Shown here piece by piece: positions 49,901 to 60,278 of a DNA stretch of 64,000 bases. The stretch is from Lachnospiraceae bacterium (lineage in GTDB: Bacteria > Bacillota > Clostridia > Lachnospirales > Lachnospiraceae). How positions within the stretch are numbered: position 1 is the stretch's first letter; the number at the start of each line of letters is the position of its first letter. Below the pieces are notes generated by a model. That model had not been told where the DNA came from. It ran no database searches and saw only the letters and a list, made by a program, of their open reading frames with translations. The stretch is from NCBI GenBank assembly GCA_015056765.1, contig SVFQ01000005.1, positions 62,001 through 126,000 of the forward strand, read 5' to 3'. Both the position numbers and the translations under genes were made by a program.

Positions 49901-50793
49901 CTCTGGGTGTACCTTCCCGTATGAATGTCGGTCAGGTACTTGAGATTCACCTTTCTCTTGCTGCAGAAGTACTGGGTCTGAATGTAGCGACTCCTGTATT
50001 TGACGGTGCTAGAGAGCAGGATATCAACGATACCTTAGTATTGGCTGATGATTATGCCAATATGGAATGGGATGATTTCAAGAAGAAATATAAAGGTGTC
50101 CTTCTTCCTGAAGTAATGAACTATCTCGATGAGCATAAAGCTCACAGAGATGAGTGGAAGGGTGTTTCCATTAACACAGACGGTAAAGTAAGATTACGTG
50201 ATGGTCGTACAGGTGAGTACTTCGATAACCCTGTTACCATTGGTTTCATGCATTACCTGAAACTGCACCACTTGGTAGACGATAAGATCCATGCTCGTTC
50301 TACCGGACCATACTCCCTTGTTACACAGCAGCCTCTGGGTGGTAAAGCTCAGTTCGGTGGTCAGCGTTTCGGTGAGATGGAAGTTTGGGCCCTGGAAGCA
50401 TACGGTGCAAGCTATACCTTACAGGAAATCCTTACTGTGAAGTCCGATGATGTGATTGGTCGTGTGAAGACATACGAAGCAATCATCAAAGGTGCGAATA
50501 TTCCTGAACCCGGTATTCCAGAATCCTTCAAGGTATTATTGAAGGAATTACAGTCCTTAGCTTTGGATATCAGCGTATTAAATGACGATGGTACCGAAGT
50601 GAAGATTATGGAATCTGTGGATTATGGCGAGACTGATTACCGTCATGTAATCGAAGGCGATTCTCGAAACTATGAGAGAAACGAATCTTTTGACGGATAT
50701 CAGAAGCAAGAATTTTCAGAAGATGGCGAACTGCAGACAATCGTAGAAGAGCCTGAAGACGAAGACTTTGAAGATTCTGATGAGGATCTTTAA
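46957..50793 (+). CDS. rpoB: RNA polymerase beta subunit
   Basis: This protein has 1278 residues. Typical marks include [12 protein letters not shown], the rifampicin-pocket region ([40 protein letters not shown]), [34 protein letters not shown] and the C-terminal [20 protein letters not shown]. It forms the catalytic core with rpoC. Two in-frame ATGs at 46957 and 46963 follow GGACGGGG; either may be used. The last 60 residues are strongly acidic. A wild-type-looking rifampicin region is present, with the usual His and Ser residues. Confidence 0.97.
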   Translation: MSMEKNRLRPITSNSSKMRVTYQRQKEVLEMPNLIEVQKDSYEWFLREGLKEVFDDISPITDYSGQLSLEFIDFQLCRDEVKYNIEKCKERDATYAAPLKVKVRFYNKANDEISVHEIFMGDLPLMTDTGTFVINGAERVIVSQLVRSPGIYYDITKAKFGKELYACTVIPNRGAWLEYETDANDIFYVRVDRTRKVPITVLIRSLGVGTNEEIIELFGDEPKIMASFSKDGATNYQEGLLELYKKIRPGEPLSVESAESLIHGMFFDARRYDLAKVGRYKFNKKLMLRNRIRGQVLAEDVVDPTTGEILADAGTVVTAEIADQIQNAAVPSVMIQTEERNVKVLSNMMVDLRTYVDCDPAELGITELVYYPQLAEIMEEHDGDLDEIKESIRRNVHELVPKHITKDDILASINYNIHLEYGIGNADDIDHLGNRRIRAVGELLQNQYRIGLSRLERVVRERMTTHDTENLSPQMLINIKPVQAAVKEFFGSSQLSQFMDQTNPLGELTHKRRLSALGPGGLSRDRAGFEVRDVHYTHYGRMCPIETPEGPNIGLINSLASYARINEYGFVEAPYRVIDKSDPENPRVTDDVIYMTADEEDNYHVAQASAQLDEKGYFVGKNVSGRYREETQDYPKTMFDYMDVSPRMVFSVATALIPFLQNDDAHRALMGSNMQRQAVPLLFPQAPVVGTGMEQKTAVDSGVCQIARKAGTITYVSSSLIKMTCDDGEKDEYHLTKFARSNQSNCYNQKPIVFKGDHVEKGQVIADGPSTDQGELALGENPLIGFMTWEGYNYEDAVLISERLVKEDVYTSVHIEEYEAEARDTKLGAEVITKDVPGVGEEALKDLDSNGIIRIGAEVRAGDILVGKVTPKGETEMTPEERLLRAIFGEKVREVRDTSLKVPHGEYGIVIDVKVFTRENGDELSPGVNMAVRIYIAQKRKISVGDKMAGRHGNKGVVSRVLPVEDMPYLPNGRPLDIVLNPLGVPSRMNVGQVLEIHLSLAAEVLGLNVATPVFDGAREQDINDTLVLADDYANMEWDDFKKKYKGVLLPEVMNYLDEHKAHRDEWKGVSINTDGKVRLRDGRTGEYFDNPVTIGFMHYLKLHHLVDDKIHARSTGPYSLVTQQPLGGKAQFGGQRFGEMEVWALEAYGASYTLQEILTVKSDDVIGRVKTYEAIIKGANIPEPGIPESFKVLLKELQSLALDISVLNDDGTEVKIMESVDYGETDYRHVIEGDSRNYERNESFDGYQKQEFSEDGELQTIVEEPEDEDFEDSDEDL

Positions 50794-50840
50794 AGAGCTG
50801 AAAATGATTCATGTACATGAACTTGGAAGGAGAGCCATAC

Positions 50841-53800
50841 ATGTCTGAAACTAAACAAGAAATCTATCAGCCAATGACATTCGATGCAATCCGTATTGGA
50901 CTTGCATCTCCTGAGAAAATCAGAGAGTGGTCTCATGGCGAGGTTACAAAGCCTGAAACAATCAATTACAGAACTTTAAAGCCGGAACCAAACGGCCTCT
51001 TCTGTGAAAGAATCTTTGGACCTAGCAAAGACTGGGAATGCCATTGCGGTAAATACAAAAAGATTAGACATAGAGGTGTCATCTGCGATCGATGCGGCGT
51101 AGAAGTCACCAAAGCATCTGTACGTCGTGAGCGTATGGGTCATATTGAACTTGCAGCACCTGTTTCCCATATTTGGTACTTTAAAGGTATCCCTAGCCGT
51201 ATGGGACTTGTGCTGGACTTATCTCCTAGAATTCTGGAGAAAGTTCTGTATTTCGCAAACTATATCGTTCTTGATGCTGGCGATACAGACCTGGAATACA
51301 AACAGATTTTGTCCGAGAAAGAATATCAGGACGAAAGAGAAAAATGGGGCAACAAATTCAGAGCCGGTATGGGCGCTGAAGCAATCAAAGAGCTCCTTTG
51401 TGCCATTGACCTTGATGCAGAGTCTGAAGAGCTTCGTGCTACTTTAGAGGATGCTACAGGCCAGAAACGTGCAAAAATCATCAAAAAATTAGAGGCAATT
51501 GAGTCCTTTAGAGAATCCGGAAATAAGCCTGAATGGATGATTCTGGATGCCATCCCGGTTATTCCTCCGGATTTACGTCCTATGGTACAGCTGGATGGTG
51601 GACGTTTTGCTACTTCTGATTTGAACGATTTATATCGTCGTATTATCAACCGTAACAACCGTCTGAAAAGACTGTTAGAGCTGGGCGCTCCGGACATCAT
51701 CGTTCGTAATGAGAAGAGAATGCTGCAGGAAGCAGTAGATGCTCTGATTGACAATGGTAGACGTGGTCGTCCGGTTACAGGACCTGGTAACAGAGCACTG
51801 AAGTCTCTGTCTGATATGTTAAAAGGTAAATCCGGTCGTTTCCGTCAGAACTTACTTGGTAAGCGTGTTGACTATTCCGGACGTTCCGTTATCGTTATCG
51901 GACCAGAACTGAAGATTTATCAGTGCGGTTTACCAAAAGAAATGGCTATCGAGTTATTCAAACCTTTCGTTATGAAAGAACTGGTATCTCGTGGCATTTC
52001 TCAGAACATTAAAAATGCAAAGAAATTAGTAGAGAGACTGGATGTAAACGTATGGGATGTCTTAGAAGACGTTATCAAAGATCATCCTGTTATGTTGAAC
52101 CGTGCTCCTACACTGCATAGACTTGGTATTCAGGCTTTCGAGCCCATCCTGGTTGAAGGTAAAGCTATCAAACTTCACCCACTGGTTTGTACAGCGTTCA
52201 ACGCCGACTTCGATGGTGACCAGATGGCTGTCCACCTTCCACTTTCCCAGGAAGCACAGTCCGAATGCCGTTTCCTTCTGCTGACACCTAACAACCTGCT
52301 GAAACCATCTGATGGTGGTCTCGTAGCAGTTCCTTCTCAGGATATGGTGCTTGGTATTTACTACTTAACTCAGGAAAGACCTGGCGCAGTAGGCGAAGGA
52401 AGCATCTATAAGAACTTAAATGAAGCAATCATGGCTTATGAAAATGGTTATGTAACCCTTCAGAGCCGTATCAAAGTAAAAGTTACCAAAGAGAATGCAG
52501 AAGGCGAAGAAATCAGCGCAGTAGTAGAATCTACTCTGGGTCGTTTCCTCTTCAACGAAGTCATTCCTCAGGATCTTGGAATTGTAGATCGTTCCATTCC
52601 TGGTAACGAATTGAAACTGGAAGTTGATTACCTGGTAGGTAAGAAACAGTTAAAACCTATCCTTGAGAAGGTTATCAACTTACACGGTGCAGTAAAGACT
52701 GCAGAAGTGCTGGATGATGTAAAAGCAATCGGTTATCATTATTCCACCAAAGCTGCTATCACCGTATCCATCTCCGATATCATCGTTCCAAGCGACAAGC
52801 AGGAGATGTTGGATGAAGCACAGGCTAAGGTAGATGCTATTACTCGTGAGTACGCTCGTGGACGTTACACCAACGAAGAGCGTTACAGACGTGTCGTAGA
52901 TACTTGGAATGAGACGGATGATGCTCTTACTGAGAAACTGATGGCTGGTCTGGATGATTACAACAACATCAAGATGATGGCTGACTCCGGTGCCCGTGGT
53001 TCCAAACAGCAGATTAAACAGCTTGCAGGTATGCGTGGTTTGATGGCCGATACAACAGGTCGTACCATCGAGCTCCCTGTTAAATCTAACTTCCGTGAAG
53101 GTATGGACGTACTTGAGTACTTCATGGCTGCACACGGTGGTCGTAAAGGTCTGGCCGATACAGCGCTTCGTACCGCTGACTCCGGTTACTTGACACGTCG
53201 AATGGTTGACGTTTGCCAGGAACTGATTATTCGTGAGCTTGACTGTGCAGAAGGCAAGGATGTACTTCCTGGCCGTTATGTAGAGGCTTTCGCAGGCGAT
53301 AAAGAAGGCGAAGACTTAGAGAGCTTACAGGAGCGTATTACAGGCCGTGTAGCTTGTGAGACAATCTGTGATAAAGATGGTAATGTCATCGTTAAGAGAA
53401 ATCATATGATTACACCTAGCCGTGCTGCTAAGGTTTGCAGCGTTGGTGTGGATGAAAACGGTAAGCCAATCGAACGAGTTAAGATTCGTACAATCCTTAC
53501 TTGCCGCTCTCACGTAGGTATCTGTGCTAAGTGCTACGGCGCTAACATGGCAACAGGTGAAACTGTACAGGTAGGTGAGGCTGTCGGTATTATCGCTGCT
53601 CAGTCCATCGGTGAGCCTGGTACACAGCTTACCATGAGAACCTTCCACGCAGGTGGTATCGCCGGTGATGATATCACACAGGGTCTTCCTAGAGTTGAAG
53701 AGCTTTTCGAAGCCAGAAAACCTAAAAAGACAGCTATTCTTACTGAAATTGCCGGTGTTGCTACCATCAATGACAATAAGAAAAAACGTGAAATCACCAT

Positions 53801-54503
53801 CACAGCTGAGGATGGAGAAACTAAGGTTTATCCAATTCCTTACAAATATCGTATTAAAGTGGAAGATGGCAAACATCTTGAGGCCGGTGATGAACTGACT
53901 GAAGGTTCCATCAACCCACATGACTTATTGAAGATCAAAGGCGTTCGTGCTGTTCAGGATTACTTAATCCGTGAGGTTCAGAGCGTATATCGTCTGCAGG
54001 GTGTAGATATCAGCGATAAGCATATCGAAGTTATCGTTCATCAGATGCTGAAGAAGATTCGCATTGATGATAAAGGTGATTCCGAATTCTTACCTGGTTC
54101 TTTAGTAGACGTACTTGACTTTGATGAAGCTAACGAAGCGTTAGAGGCAGAAGGCAAAGCACCTGCACAGGGTATTCAGGAAATCCTGGGTATCACAAAG
54201 GCAGCTCTTGCTACAGATTCCTTCTTATCCGCAGCATCCTTCCAGGAGACCACAAAGGTTCTGACAGATGCAGCAATCAAAGGTAAGAAAGATAATCTGA
54301 TTGGTCTGAAAGAGAACGTTATCCTTGGTAAGCTGATTCCTGCAGGAACCGGTATGAAGAGATATCGTGACACCAAGCTTGACACAGATGGCAACTTGGA
54401 GAGAAAAGCAGCAGAAGCTGAAGCAGCTGCTGAAGCAGCGAGAGCTCAGGCTGGAGACCGTGATGTCGAAGATGCTGATGAATTGTTAGAAGACGAAGAA
54501 TAA
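50841..54503 (+). CDS. rpoC: RNA polymerase beta' subunit
   Basis: This protein has about 1220 residues. It starts [20 protein letters not shown]. It has the zinc ribbon [20 protein letters not shown], the active-site [15 protein letters not shown] with three catalytic Asp, the trigger-loop/bridge helix region (MTNRGSxx-type [20 protein letters not shown]), and the second zinc site [20 protein letters not shown] lies before ATG 50841; an in-frame ATG at 50811 has no site. It ends in an Ala/Glu-rich tail. It is cotranscribed with rpoB, 47 bases apart. Confidence 0.97.
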   Translation: MSETKQEIYQPMTFDAIRIGLASPEKIREWSHGEVTKPETINYRTLKPEPNGLFCERIFGPSKDWECHCGKYKKIRHRGVICDRCGVEVTKASVRRERMGHIELAAPVSHIWYFKGIPSRMGLVLDLSPRILEKVLYFANYIVLDAGDTDLEYKQILSEKEYQDEREKWGNKFRAGMGAEAIKELLCAIDLDAESEELRATLEDATGQKRAKIIKKLEAIESFRESGNKPEWMILDAIPVIPPDLRPMVQLDGGRFATSDLNDLYRRIINRNNRLKRLLELGAPDIIVRNEKRMLQEAVDALIDNGRRGRPVTGPGNRALKSLSDMLKGKSGRFRQNLLGKRVDYSGRSVIVIGPELKIYQCGLPKEMAIELFKPFVMKELVSRGISQNIKNAKKLVERLDVNVWDVLEDVIKDHPVMLNRAPTLHRLGIQAFEPILVEGKAIKLHPLVCTAFNADFDGDQMAVHLPLSQEAQSECRFLLLTPNNLLKPSDGGLVAVPSQDMVLGIYYLTQERPGAVGEGSIYKNLNEAIMAYENGYVTLQSRIKVKVTKENAEGEEISAVVESTLGRFLFNEVIPQDLGIVDRSIPGNELKLEVDYLVGKKQLKPILEKVINLHGAVKTAEVLDDVKAIGYHYSTKAAITVSISDIIVPSDKQEMLDEAQAKVDAITREYARGRYTNEERYRRVVDTWNETDDALTEKLMAGLDDYNNIKMMADSGARGSKQQIKQLAGMRGLMADTTGRTIELPVKSNFREGMDVLEYFMAAHGGRKGLADTALRTADSGYLTRRMVDVCQELIIRELDCAEGKDVLPGRYVEAFAGDKEGEDLESLQERITGRVACETICDKDGNVIVKRNHMITPSRAAKVCSVGVDENGKPIERVKIRTILTCRSHVGICAKCYGANMATGETVQVGEAVGIIAAQSIGEPGTQLTMRTFHAGGIAGDDITQGLPRVEELFEARKPKKTAILTEIAGVATINDNKKKREITITAEDGETKVYPIPYKYRIKVEDGKHLEAGDELTEGSINPHDLLKIKGVRAVQDYLIREVQSVYRLQGVDISDKHIEVIVHQMLKKIRIDDKGDSEFLPGSLVDVLDFDEANEALEAEGKAPAQGIQEILGITKAALATDSFLSAASFQETTKVLTDAAIKGKKDNLIGLKENVILGKLIPAGTGMKRYRDTKLDTDGNLERKAAEAEAAAEAARAQAGDRDVEDADELLEDEE

Positions 54504-54508
54504 ATAAG

Positions 54509-54544
54509 AAAAGTCCTTCCGAGGAATCGGAAGGACTTTTTTAT
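54509..54544. terminator. Bidirectional intrinsic terminator after rpoC
   Basis: A 14-bp perfect stem AAAAGTCCTTCCGA/TCGGAAGGACTTTT with a GGAA loop is followed by TTTTA. The minus-strand cluster ends just beyond it. Confidence 0.93.
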
Positions 54545-54575
54545 TGCTAGAATGTGATTTCATGAAAACGGATGG

Positions 54576-55076
54576 TTAAGGCGCTACTTTCAGACTTTCA
54601 TCATATTCCAGAGTGGAGGTATCTGTTTCGATGCGCCATTCTGATATTTCGTAGTAAATGCCGGAGACTTTTTGCGCTGCATTCTCTTCCGATGATGTGA
54701 TAGCGGAATCCTCGGTGGCACGAGGATACAGGTAAGTGAGTCCTATCATCAGCTTCTGAGTCTCTGAAACCGGAATGTAGAATTTGCTGCCGGTTCCTAC
54801 TGTATCAAAGTACTCCTCTTCAGATACAGCGTCGGCGTAACACTTTGCAAGTGTCTCATTGATGGTCAGGAGCTTTTCCTTAGCCAGAGAATCGGCGGCG
54901 TAATAGTTTGTAGTACGATCACATAACTTGGCAGTCAATTTCTGGTCTGCCGTGGCACTGACCATGGATAGACAAGCAAAGCTAATCAGACTAAGTATCA
55001 CCAGAATCAATAAGATAGAGGATAGACCATTATGCAGTTTTAAATCCCATGTTTTGTTTTGCTTTGTTTCGTTCAT
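54576..55076 (-). CDS. Small single-span membrane protein of a pilin-like cluster
   Basis: This protein has about 166 residues. A short charged N terminus precedes one membrane helix (LSSILLILVILSLISFACLS, residues 20-40). The rest is an exported-looking domain with no recognised family. ATG 55076 is chosen because it begins after the upstream gene's stop. It is the last of five minus-strand genes packed with ATGA-type overlaps or very short gaps behind the GspF-like gene. A pseudopilin-like or assembly role is inferred from context only. Confidence 0.55.
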   Translation of the reverse strand: MNETKQNKTWDLKLHNGLSSILLILVILSLISFACLSMVSATADQKLTAKLCDRTTNYYAADSLAKEKLLTINETLAKCYADAVSEEEYFDTVGTGSKFYIPVSETQKLMIGLTYLYPRATEDSAITSSEENAAQKVSGIYYEISEWRIETDTSTLEYDESLKVAP

Positions 55077-55081
55077 ATAGA

Positions 55082-55507
55082 TTAAAAGTGACTGCAACTT
55101 AGTTCATAGACAGTCTGGTTTTTCTCAATTTGGTTCGTAACAATAGATAGCCCCTGATTAGTAAGAAATGCGTCTAAACGATAGACAGCGTCATCTGGTT
55201 TACATATCTGCCATTCAAGATTGAAGTACATATGCAGCGTGCCCTGATTCAGTAGAATGGTATCTGCATCGAAGCTTTCTTCTGTAGTTTTCAGTACATC
55301 GTAGATGGAATCCAGGGATCCATCGGTAGCAGAATAGATTTCTGCGATATTCTGCGTCCAGAGTACCGCATGGGTTTTTGCAATATTACTTTCGGCCGTC
55401 AGGTGAGATCCGACGAAAAGGCGGATACACACGGCGCAGGCTAAAGTGAAAAAGAAGATTGCAATAATGAATTCCAAGAGGAAAAGTGTGCTTCCGTTTT
55501 TTCTCAT
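55082..55507 (-). CDS. Pseudopilin-like protein
   Basis: This protein has 141 residues. The N terminus MRKNGSTLFLLEFIIAIFFF is a short basic leader, then a hydrophobic helix with a Glu near position 5 of the mature part, the arrangement of type IV pilin-like N termini although the cleavage site is not canonical. The remainder is a small exported domain. Its start overlaps the preceding gene's stop (ATGA). Confidence 0.55.
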   Translation of the reverse strand: MRKNGSTLFLLEFIIAIFFFTLACAVCIRLFVGSHLTAESNIAKTHAVLWTQNIAEIYSATDGSLDSIYDVLKTTEESFDADTILLNQGTLHMYFNLEWQICKPDDAVYRLDAFLTNQGLSIVTNQIEKNQTVYELSCSHF

Positions 55508-55992
55508 GACACACCTCCACTTCTGATAGCCATGTAGACAGACAGGGATTCCTCTTTGGTTACCACAGTGGCGTGGTAGAGCTTGTCATCAATCTTTTCT
55601 ACATGAAAATCTTCACAATCAAAAATCTTTTGACCGGCTGCGGGAGATAGGGTTTTACCTTCCGGAACCAGTAATTCACAGAATTCTCCATCGTAGAAGT
55701 ATAAGTGCGTAATGTAGGTGCTGTCACCGATTTTATGGGTAAAGGTCAAACTGTCACCTTCCCCAAACTGCTCTATTTGCAGCGCATCTGCAGAATCCAG
55801 TGATTGGATTTTCTCGGTCAGATAGGCGTATGCTGTACGGGTATTGTAGTTGTCACTCATGGAGTTGGTGGTTTTCTGATAGACACGGACGCCGCCAATC
55901 ATCAATAGAATGGACATAACTAAGAAGAGTCCCAATAATGCTACCGTGAACAGAAAATCTACCACATGTTTTTGCTGGAGGTTTTCGCTCAT
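55504..55992 (-). CDS. DUF4860-like membrane protein of the pilin-like cluster
   Basis: This protein has 162 residues. One membrane helix (VDFLFTVALLGLFLVMSILL, residues 11-32) precedes a domain with YLTEKIQSLDSADALQIEQF and HLYFYDGEFCELLVP. This matches the DUF4860 family found next to type II secretion/pilin genes in Lachnospiraceae. Both ends overlap neighbours by 4 bases, so translation is coupled. Confidence 0.65.
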   Translation of the reverse strand: MSENLQQKHVVDFLFTVALLGLFLVMSILLMIGGVRVYQKTTNSMSDNYNTRTAYAYLTEKIQSLDSADALQIEQFGEGDSLTFTHKIGDSTYITHLYFYDGEFCELLVPEGKTLSPAAGQKIFDCEDFHVEKIDDKLYHATVVTKEESLSVYMAIRSGGVS

Positions 55993-56321
55993 TCATGCAC
56001 CTCCAAAATCGTAATATCAGGAAGCAGATTTGCGCCACGTGGCGTGTAATCCACAAAGAAAACATCCTCATCATAAGTGAGCCCGTAATGGGACTTTAGG
56101 TAGTCTAGGCTGGGCGGATAGGTGCCTTCCAAGACGTAGCACTGGATGATATCTCTATTGAGGGCATTTTCCAGGCTTTCCCTTTGGTTATCTCTGGTGG
56201 AAATGGAGATGCTATTTAGGGAAAGATGGAATAGGACTAGAAAAGCCACTATTAACAAACCGCTGATAATCAAACGAAATCGATATGTTTTTAAAAAGGA
56301 ATTTTTCTCAAATCGATTCAT
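55989..56321 (-). CDS. Small membrane protein, probable minor pseudopilin partner
   Basis: This protein has 110 residues. Basic N terminus, one membrane helix (LIISGLLIVAFLVLFHLSL, residues 17-36), then a soluble part with DIIQCYVLEGTYPPSLDYLK, a pattern common in pseudopilin-type proteins (ALxxYxxxxGxYPxxL). A weak GGAGT precedes ATG 56321. It follows the GspF-like gene by 15 bases. Confidence 0.55.
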   Translation of the reverse strand: MNRFEKNSFLKTYRFRLIISGLLIVAFLVLFHLSLNSISISTRDNQRESLENALNRDIIQCYVLEGTYPPSLDYLKSHYGLTYDEDVFFVDYTPRGANLLPDITILEVHE

Positions 56322-56336
56322 AGTTACTCCAAAAGG

Positions 56337-57383
56337 TTAGCCGATACTGGACATAACACCAAGTAAGGGCAAAATAACAGAAAGCAAAATCATACCGATG
56401 ATAATGGATAATACAATGACCAGAGCCGGTTCAATAATGGAAATAAAGAACTGAAGTTTTCTGGTATTCTTTTCTTCGTATTCACCGGCGATATTGTGCA
56501 TGACTACATCGGGATTACCGGTTTTCCAACCGATGGAAATCATACGAATATAAAAGGCATTTAGCATACCTGCGGCCTGTAAAGCTTCAGGGAAAGTAGA
56601 GCCTGCACGGACTTCTGTTTTGCATATCTGAATCTTTTCCTGAATGCCGGGATGATCGGCCAAATGGCTGGTTAAATCCAAAGCTTGGAAGGTGTCCAAG
56701 CCGCTGGCCAGAGCCATGGACATACCACTTGCAAAACGCTCACAAGCTACATTATCGTAAAGTTCCTTTGTGATACCAAACTTCGATAGTACAGAAGTCA
56801 TGGTTTTACGACCTTTTGCGTTATGACGCAGGATGAAGTAAAGAGCCATGCCGATAACCAAAATGCCAAGTAAAACAACTGCCACAACGCTGAGCTTTTC
56901 GCCAATGGACATAAGGCCTAAAGCAACCGGTGATAACTCGGTGCCCAGCTGATGGAATACCTGCTCAAAAATAGGGAGCACTTTCGTTATCAGTACAATG
57001 ATTATGGCTAACATCATCAGGGCCATGACGAAAGGATACCGCACAGCGTCTTTGATGCTGGAATTGATTTGCTCTTCACGATGGTAGTAATCCGCCAGGG
57101 AAGATAAAACAGAATCCAGATTACCGGAAGCTTCGCCAAGAGAAATCATGTTCAGTACATAATCCGGGAAAACACCGGTGGCTGCCACGCCATCATAAAA
57201 GCTATTTCCGCCGGAGCAAACCTGAAAGATTTGGTCATAAATGGCTCTGGCTTCTGATGTGGCTGCATCTGTACGCAAAAGGCCCATGCCTTCTACCGGC
57301 GTGATACCGGCCTTTAGGATAATAGCAGTTTGAGAGCAGAAAGTTGAGATTTCTCTGCTGTTTAAAGGTTTTACTTTACTCAT
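56337..57383 (-). CDS. GspF/PilC-family inner-membrane platform protein
   Basis: This protein has 348 residues and two GspF domains. The first has the typical LLRTDAATSEARAI, ISLGEASGNLDSVLSSLADY and a membrane helix (YPFVMALMMLAIIIVLITKV). The second has ACERFASGMSMALASGLDTF, MISIGWKTGNPDVVMHNIAG and a C-terminal membrane helix (IIEPALVIVLSIIIGMILLS). It forms the membrane platform for pilus or type II secretion assembly. AAGGAGCTCTT precedes ATG 57383. No GspE-type ATPase or prepilin peptidase lies in this window. Confidence 0.88.
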   Translation of the reverse strand: MSKVKPLNSREISTFCSQTAIILKAGITPVEGMGLLRTDAATSEARAIYDQIFQVCSGGNSFYDGVAATGVFPDYVLNMISLGEASGNLDSVLSSLADYYHREEQINSSIKDAVRYPFVMALMMLAIIIVLITKVLPIFEQVFHQLGTELSPVALGLMSIGEKLSVVAVVLLGILVIGMALYFILRHNAKGRKTMTSVLSKFGITKELYDNVACERFASGMSMALASGLDTFQALDLTSHLADHPGIQEKIQICKTEVRAGSTFPEALQAAGMLNAFYIRMISIGWKTGNPDVVMHNIAGEYEEKNTRKLQFFISIIEPALVIVLSIIIGMILLSVILPLLGVMSSIG

Positions 57384-57420
57384 AAGAGCTCCTTACGGTT
57401 TACATAAATAAATGAAGACG

Positions 57421-58344
57421 TTAATAGATATATTTCACGCGATAGTTCTCACCATCACCAATATATTTCTTTAATTTCTTTTCGCCAACGCTGGCGCCAA
57501 AGGTAGGGTCCATAAGTTGCCAGTTTTTTCCATCGAATTCAATGATTCCGTTGACCCAGCCCACATCTGTGATATAGGTACTGATCCACGCGTGGTAAGC
57601 AGTACCGGCGTAGCCAACTTCCATGTGGGTAGGAATCTTCTGACTACGAAGCATGCAAGCCATAAGGCCGGCATAGTCCAGACAAATGCCTTTTTTCTCT
57701 TCAATGATGGCATTCATATCCGGCAGATAACCGCTTTGCACGGCTTCCGCTTTTTCGTGGTCATACTCGATGTTGGAAATCAGGTAATTGTAGCAGTTTG
57801 AGATGACATCCAGCTCGGTATTTGCTGACAAAGCAAGGTCTTGTCCCAACTGGACACTTTTATCCCCGGCCTGAAAAGCCACGTACTGATTGGGGTACAA
57901 ATACGCACCGAAAGTGTTTTCGATTTGCACGTCGAACTGCTCAAACATCAGGGTAGCATATTCGTTGTTACTGATATTTTCAAAAATACCCACACTATAG
58001 GTACCTGAGTCAGAACTCAGCGGGAAAACATCCTGCTTATCTGTTAGATTGTAAGTATACAGACTACCGTCGGGTAATGTAATTTGAAACTTTACCTTAG
58101 GTGAGTCGCCGGTATAGGAGGCTGTGATGTAGCCTTCAGAGGCATTGGAATAGTCCACCAGATAGGTGCTGTCGGAAAAAGTAGCAGTACCCGGAGAGGA
58201 AGGCTCAAGACAAACGGGCGTATTATCCCTACTTCCTTTGGTGGTTGGAATGGAGAATTCAGTTTTCTTAGGTTCTCCGCAGCCTGCGGTAAAGGCTAGC
58301 ATACCGCAGAGCAAACAGAGCATATAGATTCTAGGCTTTTTCAT
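57421..58344 (-). CDS. Transglutaminase-like lipoprotein
   Basis: This protein has 307 residues. The N terminus MKKPRIYMLCLLCGMLAF followed by TAGC is a lipoprotein signal with the lipobox Cys near residue 22. The C-terminal third is a transglutaminase-like domain with the catalytic triad visible: KGICLDYAGLM (Cys), TAYHAWISTY (His), WQLMDPTFGA (Asp). AGGAG lies before ATG 58344. It may be a surface peptidase or crosslinking enzyme. It follows the membrane protein at 58.4 kb by 7 bases and precedes the GspF gene by 37 bases. Confidence 0.85.
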   Translation of the reverse strand: MKKPRIYMLCLLCGMLAFTAGCGEPKKTEFSIPTTKGSRDNTPVCLEPSSPGTATFSDSTYLVDYSNASEGYITASYTGDSPKVKFQITLPDGSLYTYNLTDKQDVFPLSSDSGTYSVGIFENISNNEYATLMFEQFDVQIENTFGAYLYPNQYVAFQAGDKSVQLGQDLALSANTELDVISNCYNYLISNIEYDHEKAEAVQSGYLPDMNAIIEEKKGICLDYAGLMACMLRSQKIPTHMEVGYAGTAYHAWISTYITDVGWVNGIIEFDGKNWQLMDPTFGASVGEKKLKKYIGDGENYRVKYIY

Positions 58345-58351
58345 GATTCTC

Positions 58352-58852
58352 CTAGTTTTTGGAATTCTTAGGTGACAGGAGCATATGCAAAGTAGCACCG
58401 GACTCCTGTGGAACATAAATGTTGAGATTTTCGGAATCATACGGGAACGCAATGGTTCCGTATTCTTCATCATAGGTGAGAATATGACTTTCGACTCCGT
58501 CTTCATCTACAATGAGTATTTCATCAAACTTGATGCCTTCGCCGGTGAGGGTCAGGTAGAAAATGCCATCCTCTAGGTGATGATCCACGATTTCTACTGT
58601 GGAGTCTACACTTTCTAACGTGGTGAGACGAACCGGGTTTGAATAGAAATATAGTGGAATACTCAGCAGAAAGACAATGCAAATCAGAGCAATCAACATC
58701 AAAAATTGAAAGCCTCTGGCTTCGCGTCTGTGTTTCGTTTTTAATTCTCTTAAGGTTTCACTGTGTGCACGAACATTACAGAGTTGGAAAACATTGGTTA
58801 ATGTTTCTTCTGCAACTGTCGGATCCATTTGATACTTCTGTTTAAAACGCAT
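58352..58852 (-). CDS. Single-span membrane protein, putative anti-sigma factor
   Basis: This protein has 166 residues. A cytoplasmic N-terminal part of about 48 residues is followed by one membrane helix (GFQFLMLIALICIVFLLSIPLY, starting about residue 47) and an outside domain of 95 residues. The gene lies 12 bases after an ECF sigma factor gene and has AGGAG before ATG 58852. The position and topology suggest an anti-sigma partner; the classical zinc-binding HxxxCxxC motif is not visible, so the assignment is inference. Confidence 0.5.
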   Translation of the reverse strand: MRFKQKYQMDPTVAEETLTNVFQLCNVRAHSETLRELKTKHRREARGFQFLMLIALICIVFLLSIPLYFYSNPVRLTTLESVDSTVEIVDHHLEDGIFYLTLTGEGIKFDEILIVDEDGVESHILTYDEEYGTIAFPYDSENLNIYVPQESGATLHMLLSPKNSKN

Positions 58853-58864
58853 ATCTACTCCTAG

Positions 58865-59425
58865 TTAATTCTTAAGCTTGGCGTGTAATTCCGCCTTTGC
58901 CTTATCCATATATCGTTTTACACTACTTAAACTGATTTCCATAGCATCTGCTATCTCTGTAAGCTTCATATGGTTATAGTAGTGCATAATGACAATATTG
59001 CGTTGCAAGGTGGGCAATTGACGGATGGCGTCTCTAAGTAAATTAAGCTCCTCGTCATAGATGGCGGAAGCTTCAGGATTGGATGCAGGCGCCTCATCAT
59101 AGAACTGAGACAGAAACTCATCCTCCATGACTTGATAGCCCGAAGTCTTGCGATATCCTAGATCGTAACATACGCGGAAGGAAATCTGATTTAGCCAAGC
59201 GATGAATAAAAGCGGATTCTCAATGGAATCGATTTTACGCAAGACTAGAATGTAGACCTCTTGGACAGCATCCTGGGCAGCAAATTCGTCACGTAGATAA
59301 TGCCGTGCATAGTTATAAACTTTATTGTAAGTTTGGGCGTATAGCTCAGAAAAAGCGGTCATATCGCCCTGCTGTACTTTGCGTACAAGCTGGGCGAGAT
59401 AACCATGATCAGGTTCCCGAGACAT
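58865..59425 (-). CDS. ECF-type RNA polymerase sigma factor
   Basis: This protein has 186 residues. Region 2 is seen in AFSELYAQTYNKVYNYARHY with AQDAVQEVYILVLRKID (the conserved D-A-x-Q-E). Region 4 is LRDAIRQLPTLQRNIVIMHY, then MKLTEIADAMEISLSSVKRY as a helix-turn-helix. It directs RNA polymerase to alternative promoters in response to envelope signals. GAGGACT precedes the start. The following membrane protein gene is its probable regulator. Confidence 0.9.
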   Translation of the reverse strand: MSREPDHGYLAQLVRKVQQGDMTAFSELYAQTYNKVYNYARHYLRDEFAAQDAVQEVYILVLRKIDSIENPLLFIAWLNQISFRVCYDLGYRKTSGYQVMEDEFLSQFYDEAPASNPEASAIYDEELNLLRDAIRQLPTLQRNIVIMHYYNHMKLTEIADAMEISLSSVKRYMDKAKAELHAKLKN

Positions 59426-59447
59426 AAAATAGTCCTCATCTTATCTT

Positions 59448-60146
59448 TTATTTGTGTAACTGTCTATAGGCTAAAGTAAGTACTTCAGAGAATCTCTGGA
59501 AATTATGCTCAGAGTTTAATACATAAGTGGAATTAATGGTAATTGGATAAGGACTTTCTTCCTGATTGTATACAGCAAGAGAATTGTCCAATTCTTCCAA
59601 ACATTTTTCCATAAGTTCAGTAGTACAATCTGCAATTACAATAAGGAATTCGTTACCACCGTTACGAACAACGATGCCATAGTCATTTCCTACGGATTCC
59701 AGCATCTGGCAGAAATCGTCAATCATGCGGTCACCGGCATCACGGCCATACTGCTCATTTGCTTCACGCAGATTGGAAATCTCAATCATGGAACAGCCGA
59801 CATTTTCAAGTACCTGGGCAACTTCTTCGGATTTGAACATGGTATCCATGCTAAAACGATTCAGCATACCTTTGGATTCTTCCATAAAGTGCTTGAATTG
59901 TTGTTCATCTTCTATATTATTGAAATGATTCAGCTGGAAAAAGTCGATGAAAATAAACACCACCTGAAGTAGCAGGAAAACCCAAGCTGCAGCACAAAGC
60001 AGAAGCAGATTGGAGTTGGTGTAAAGATTCTTGCGAAGAGTCGTATTAATAGATAAAATAGCAAAGAATGCGATTACCTCTATTACGACGATAATGAGTT
60101 GAATGAGTTTTGTGCGCTTTAAATAGGAAATGATAGATTTATTCAC
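59448..60146 (-). CDS. Membrane-anchored degenerate GGDEF-domain protein
   Basis: This protein has 232 residues and starts with GTG 60146, preceded by GGGAGGGG. Two membrane helices are visible (LIIVVIEVIAFFAILSIN and LLLLCAAAWVFLLLQVVFIF). Residues 105-232 form a GGDEF-like domain: EISNLREANEQYGRDAGDRM, then RNGGNEFLIVI in which GGDEF reads GGNEF, and the first metal-binding Asp is absent. Diguanylate cyclase activity is therefore doubtful. It may bind nucleotide as a receptor, or be inactive. It heads the minus-strand cluster, divergent to rpsL. Confidence 0.75.
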   Translation of the reverse strand: MNKSIISYLKRTKLIQLIIVVIEVIAFFAILSINTTLRKNLYTNSNLLLLCAAAWVFLLLQVVFIFIDFFQLNHFNNIEDEQQFKHFMEESKGMLNRFSMDTMFKSEEVAQVLENVGCSMIEISNLREANEQYGRDAGDRMIDDFCQMLESVGNDYGIVVRNGGNEFLIVIADCTTELMEKCLEELDNSLAVYNQEESPYPITINSTYVLNSEHNFQRFSEVLTLAYRQLHK

Positions 60147-60178
60147 TGATATTCCCCTCCCTAGATTATTGTCTAATA

Positions 60179-60207
60179 ATTATACAAAATTTCGGAATAT
60201 TTGAAAA
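60179..60207 (-). promoter_or_regulatory. Candidate promoter of the GGDEF-like gene
   Basis: On the minus strand, TTTTCA (60207-60202), 17 bp and TATAAT (60184-60179), about 30 bases before the GTG start. The -35 box is weak. Confidence 0.45.
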
Positions 60208-60249
60208 GGTGAAAACGCACGAAAATCCCTTAAATTCAAATAAAATCTG

Positions 60250-60278
60250 TTGACAAGGGGAAAATTAGCAAGTATACT
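60250..60278 (+). promoter_or_regulatory. Sigma-A-type promoter of the str operon
   Basis: Consensus TTGACA (60250-60255), 17 bp and TATACT (60273-60278), 86 bases before rpsL. Confidence 0.85.
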
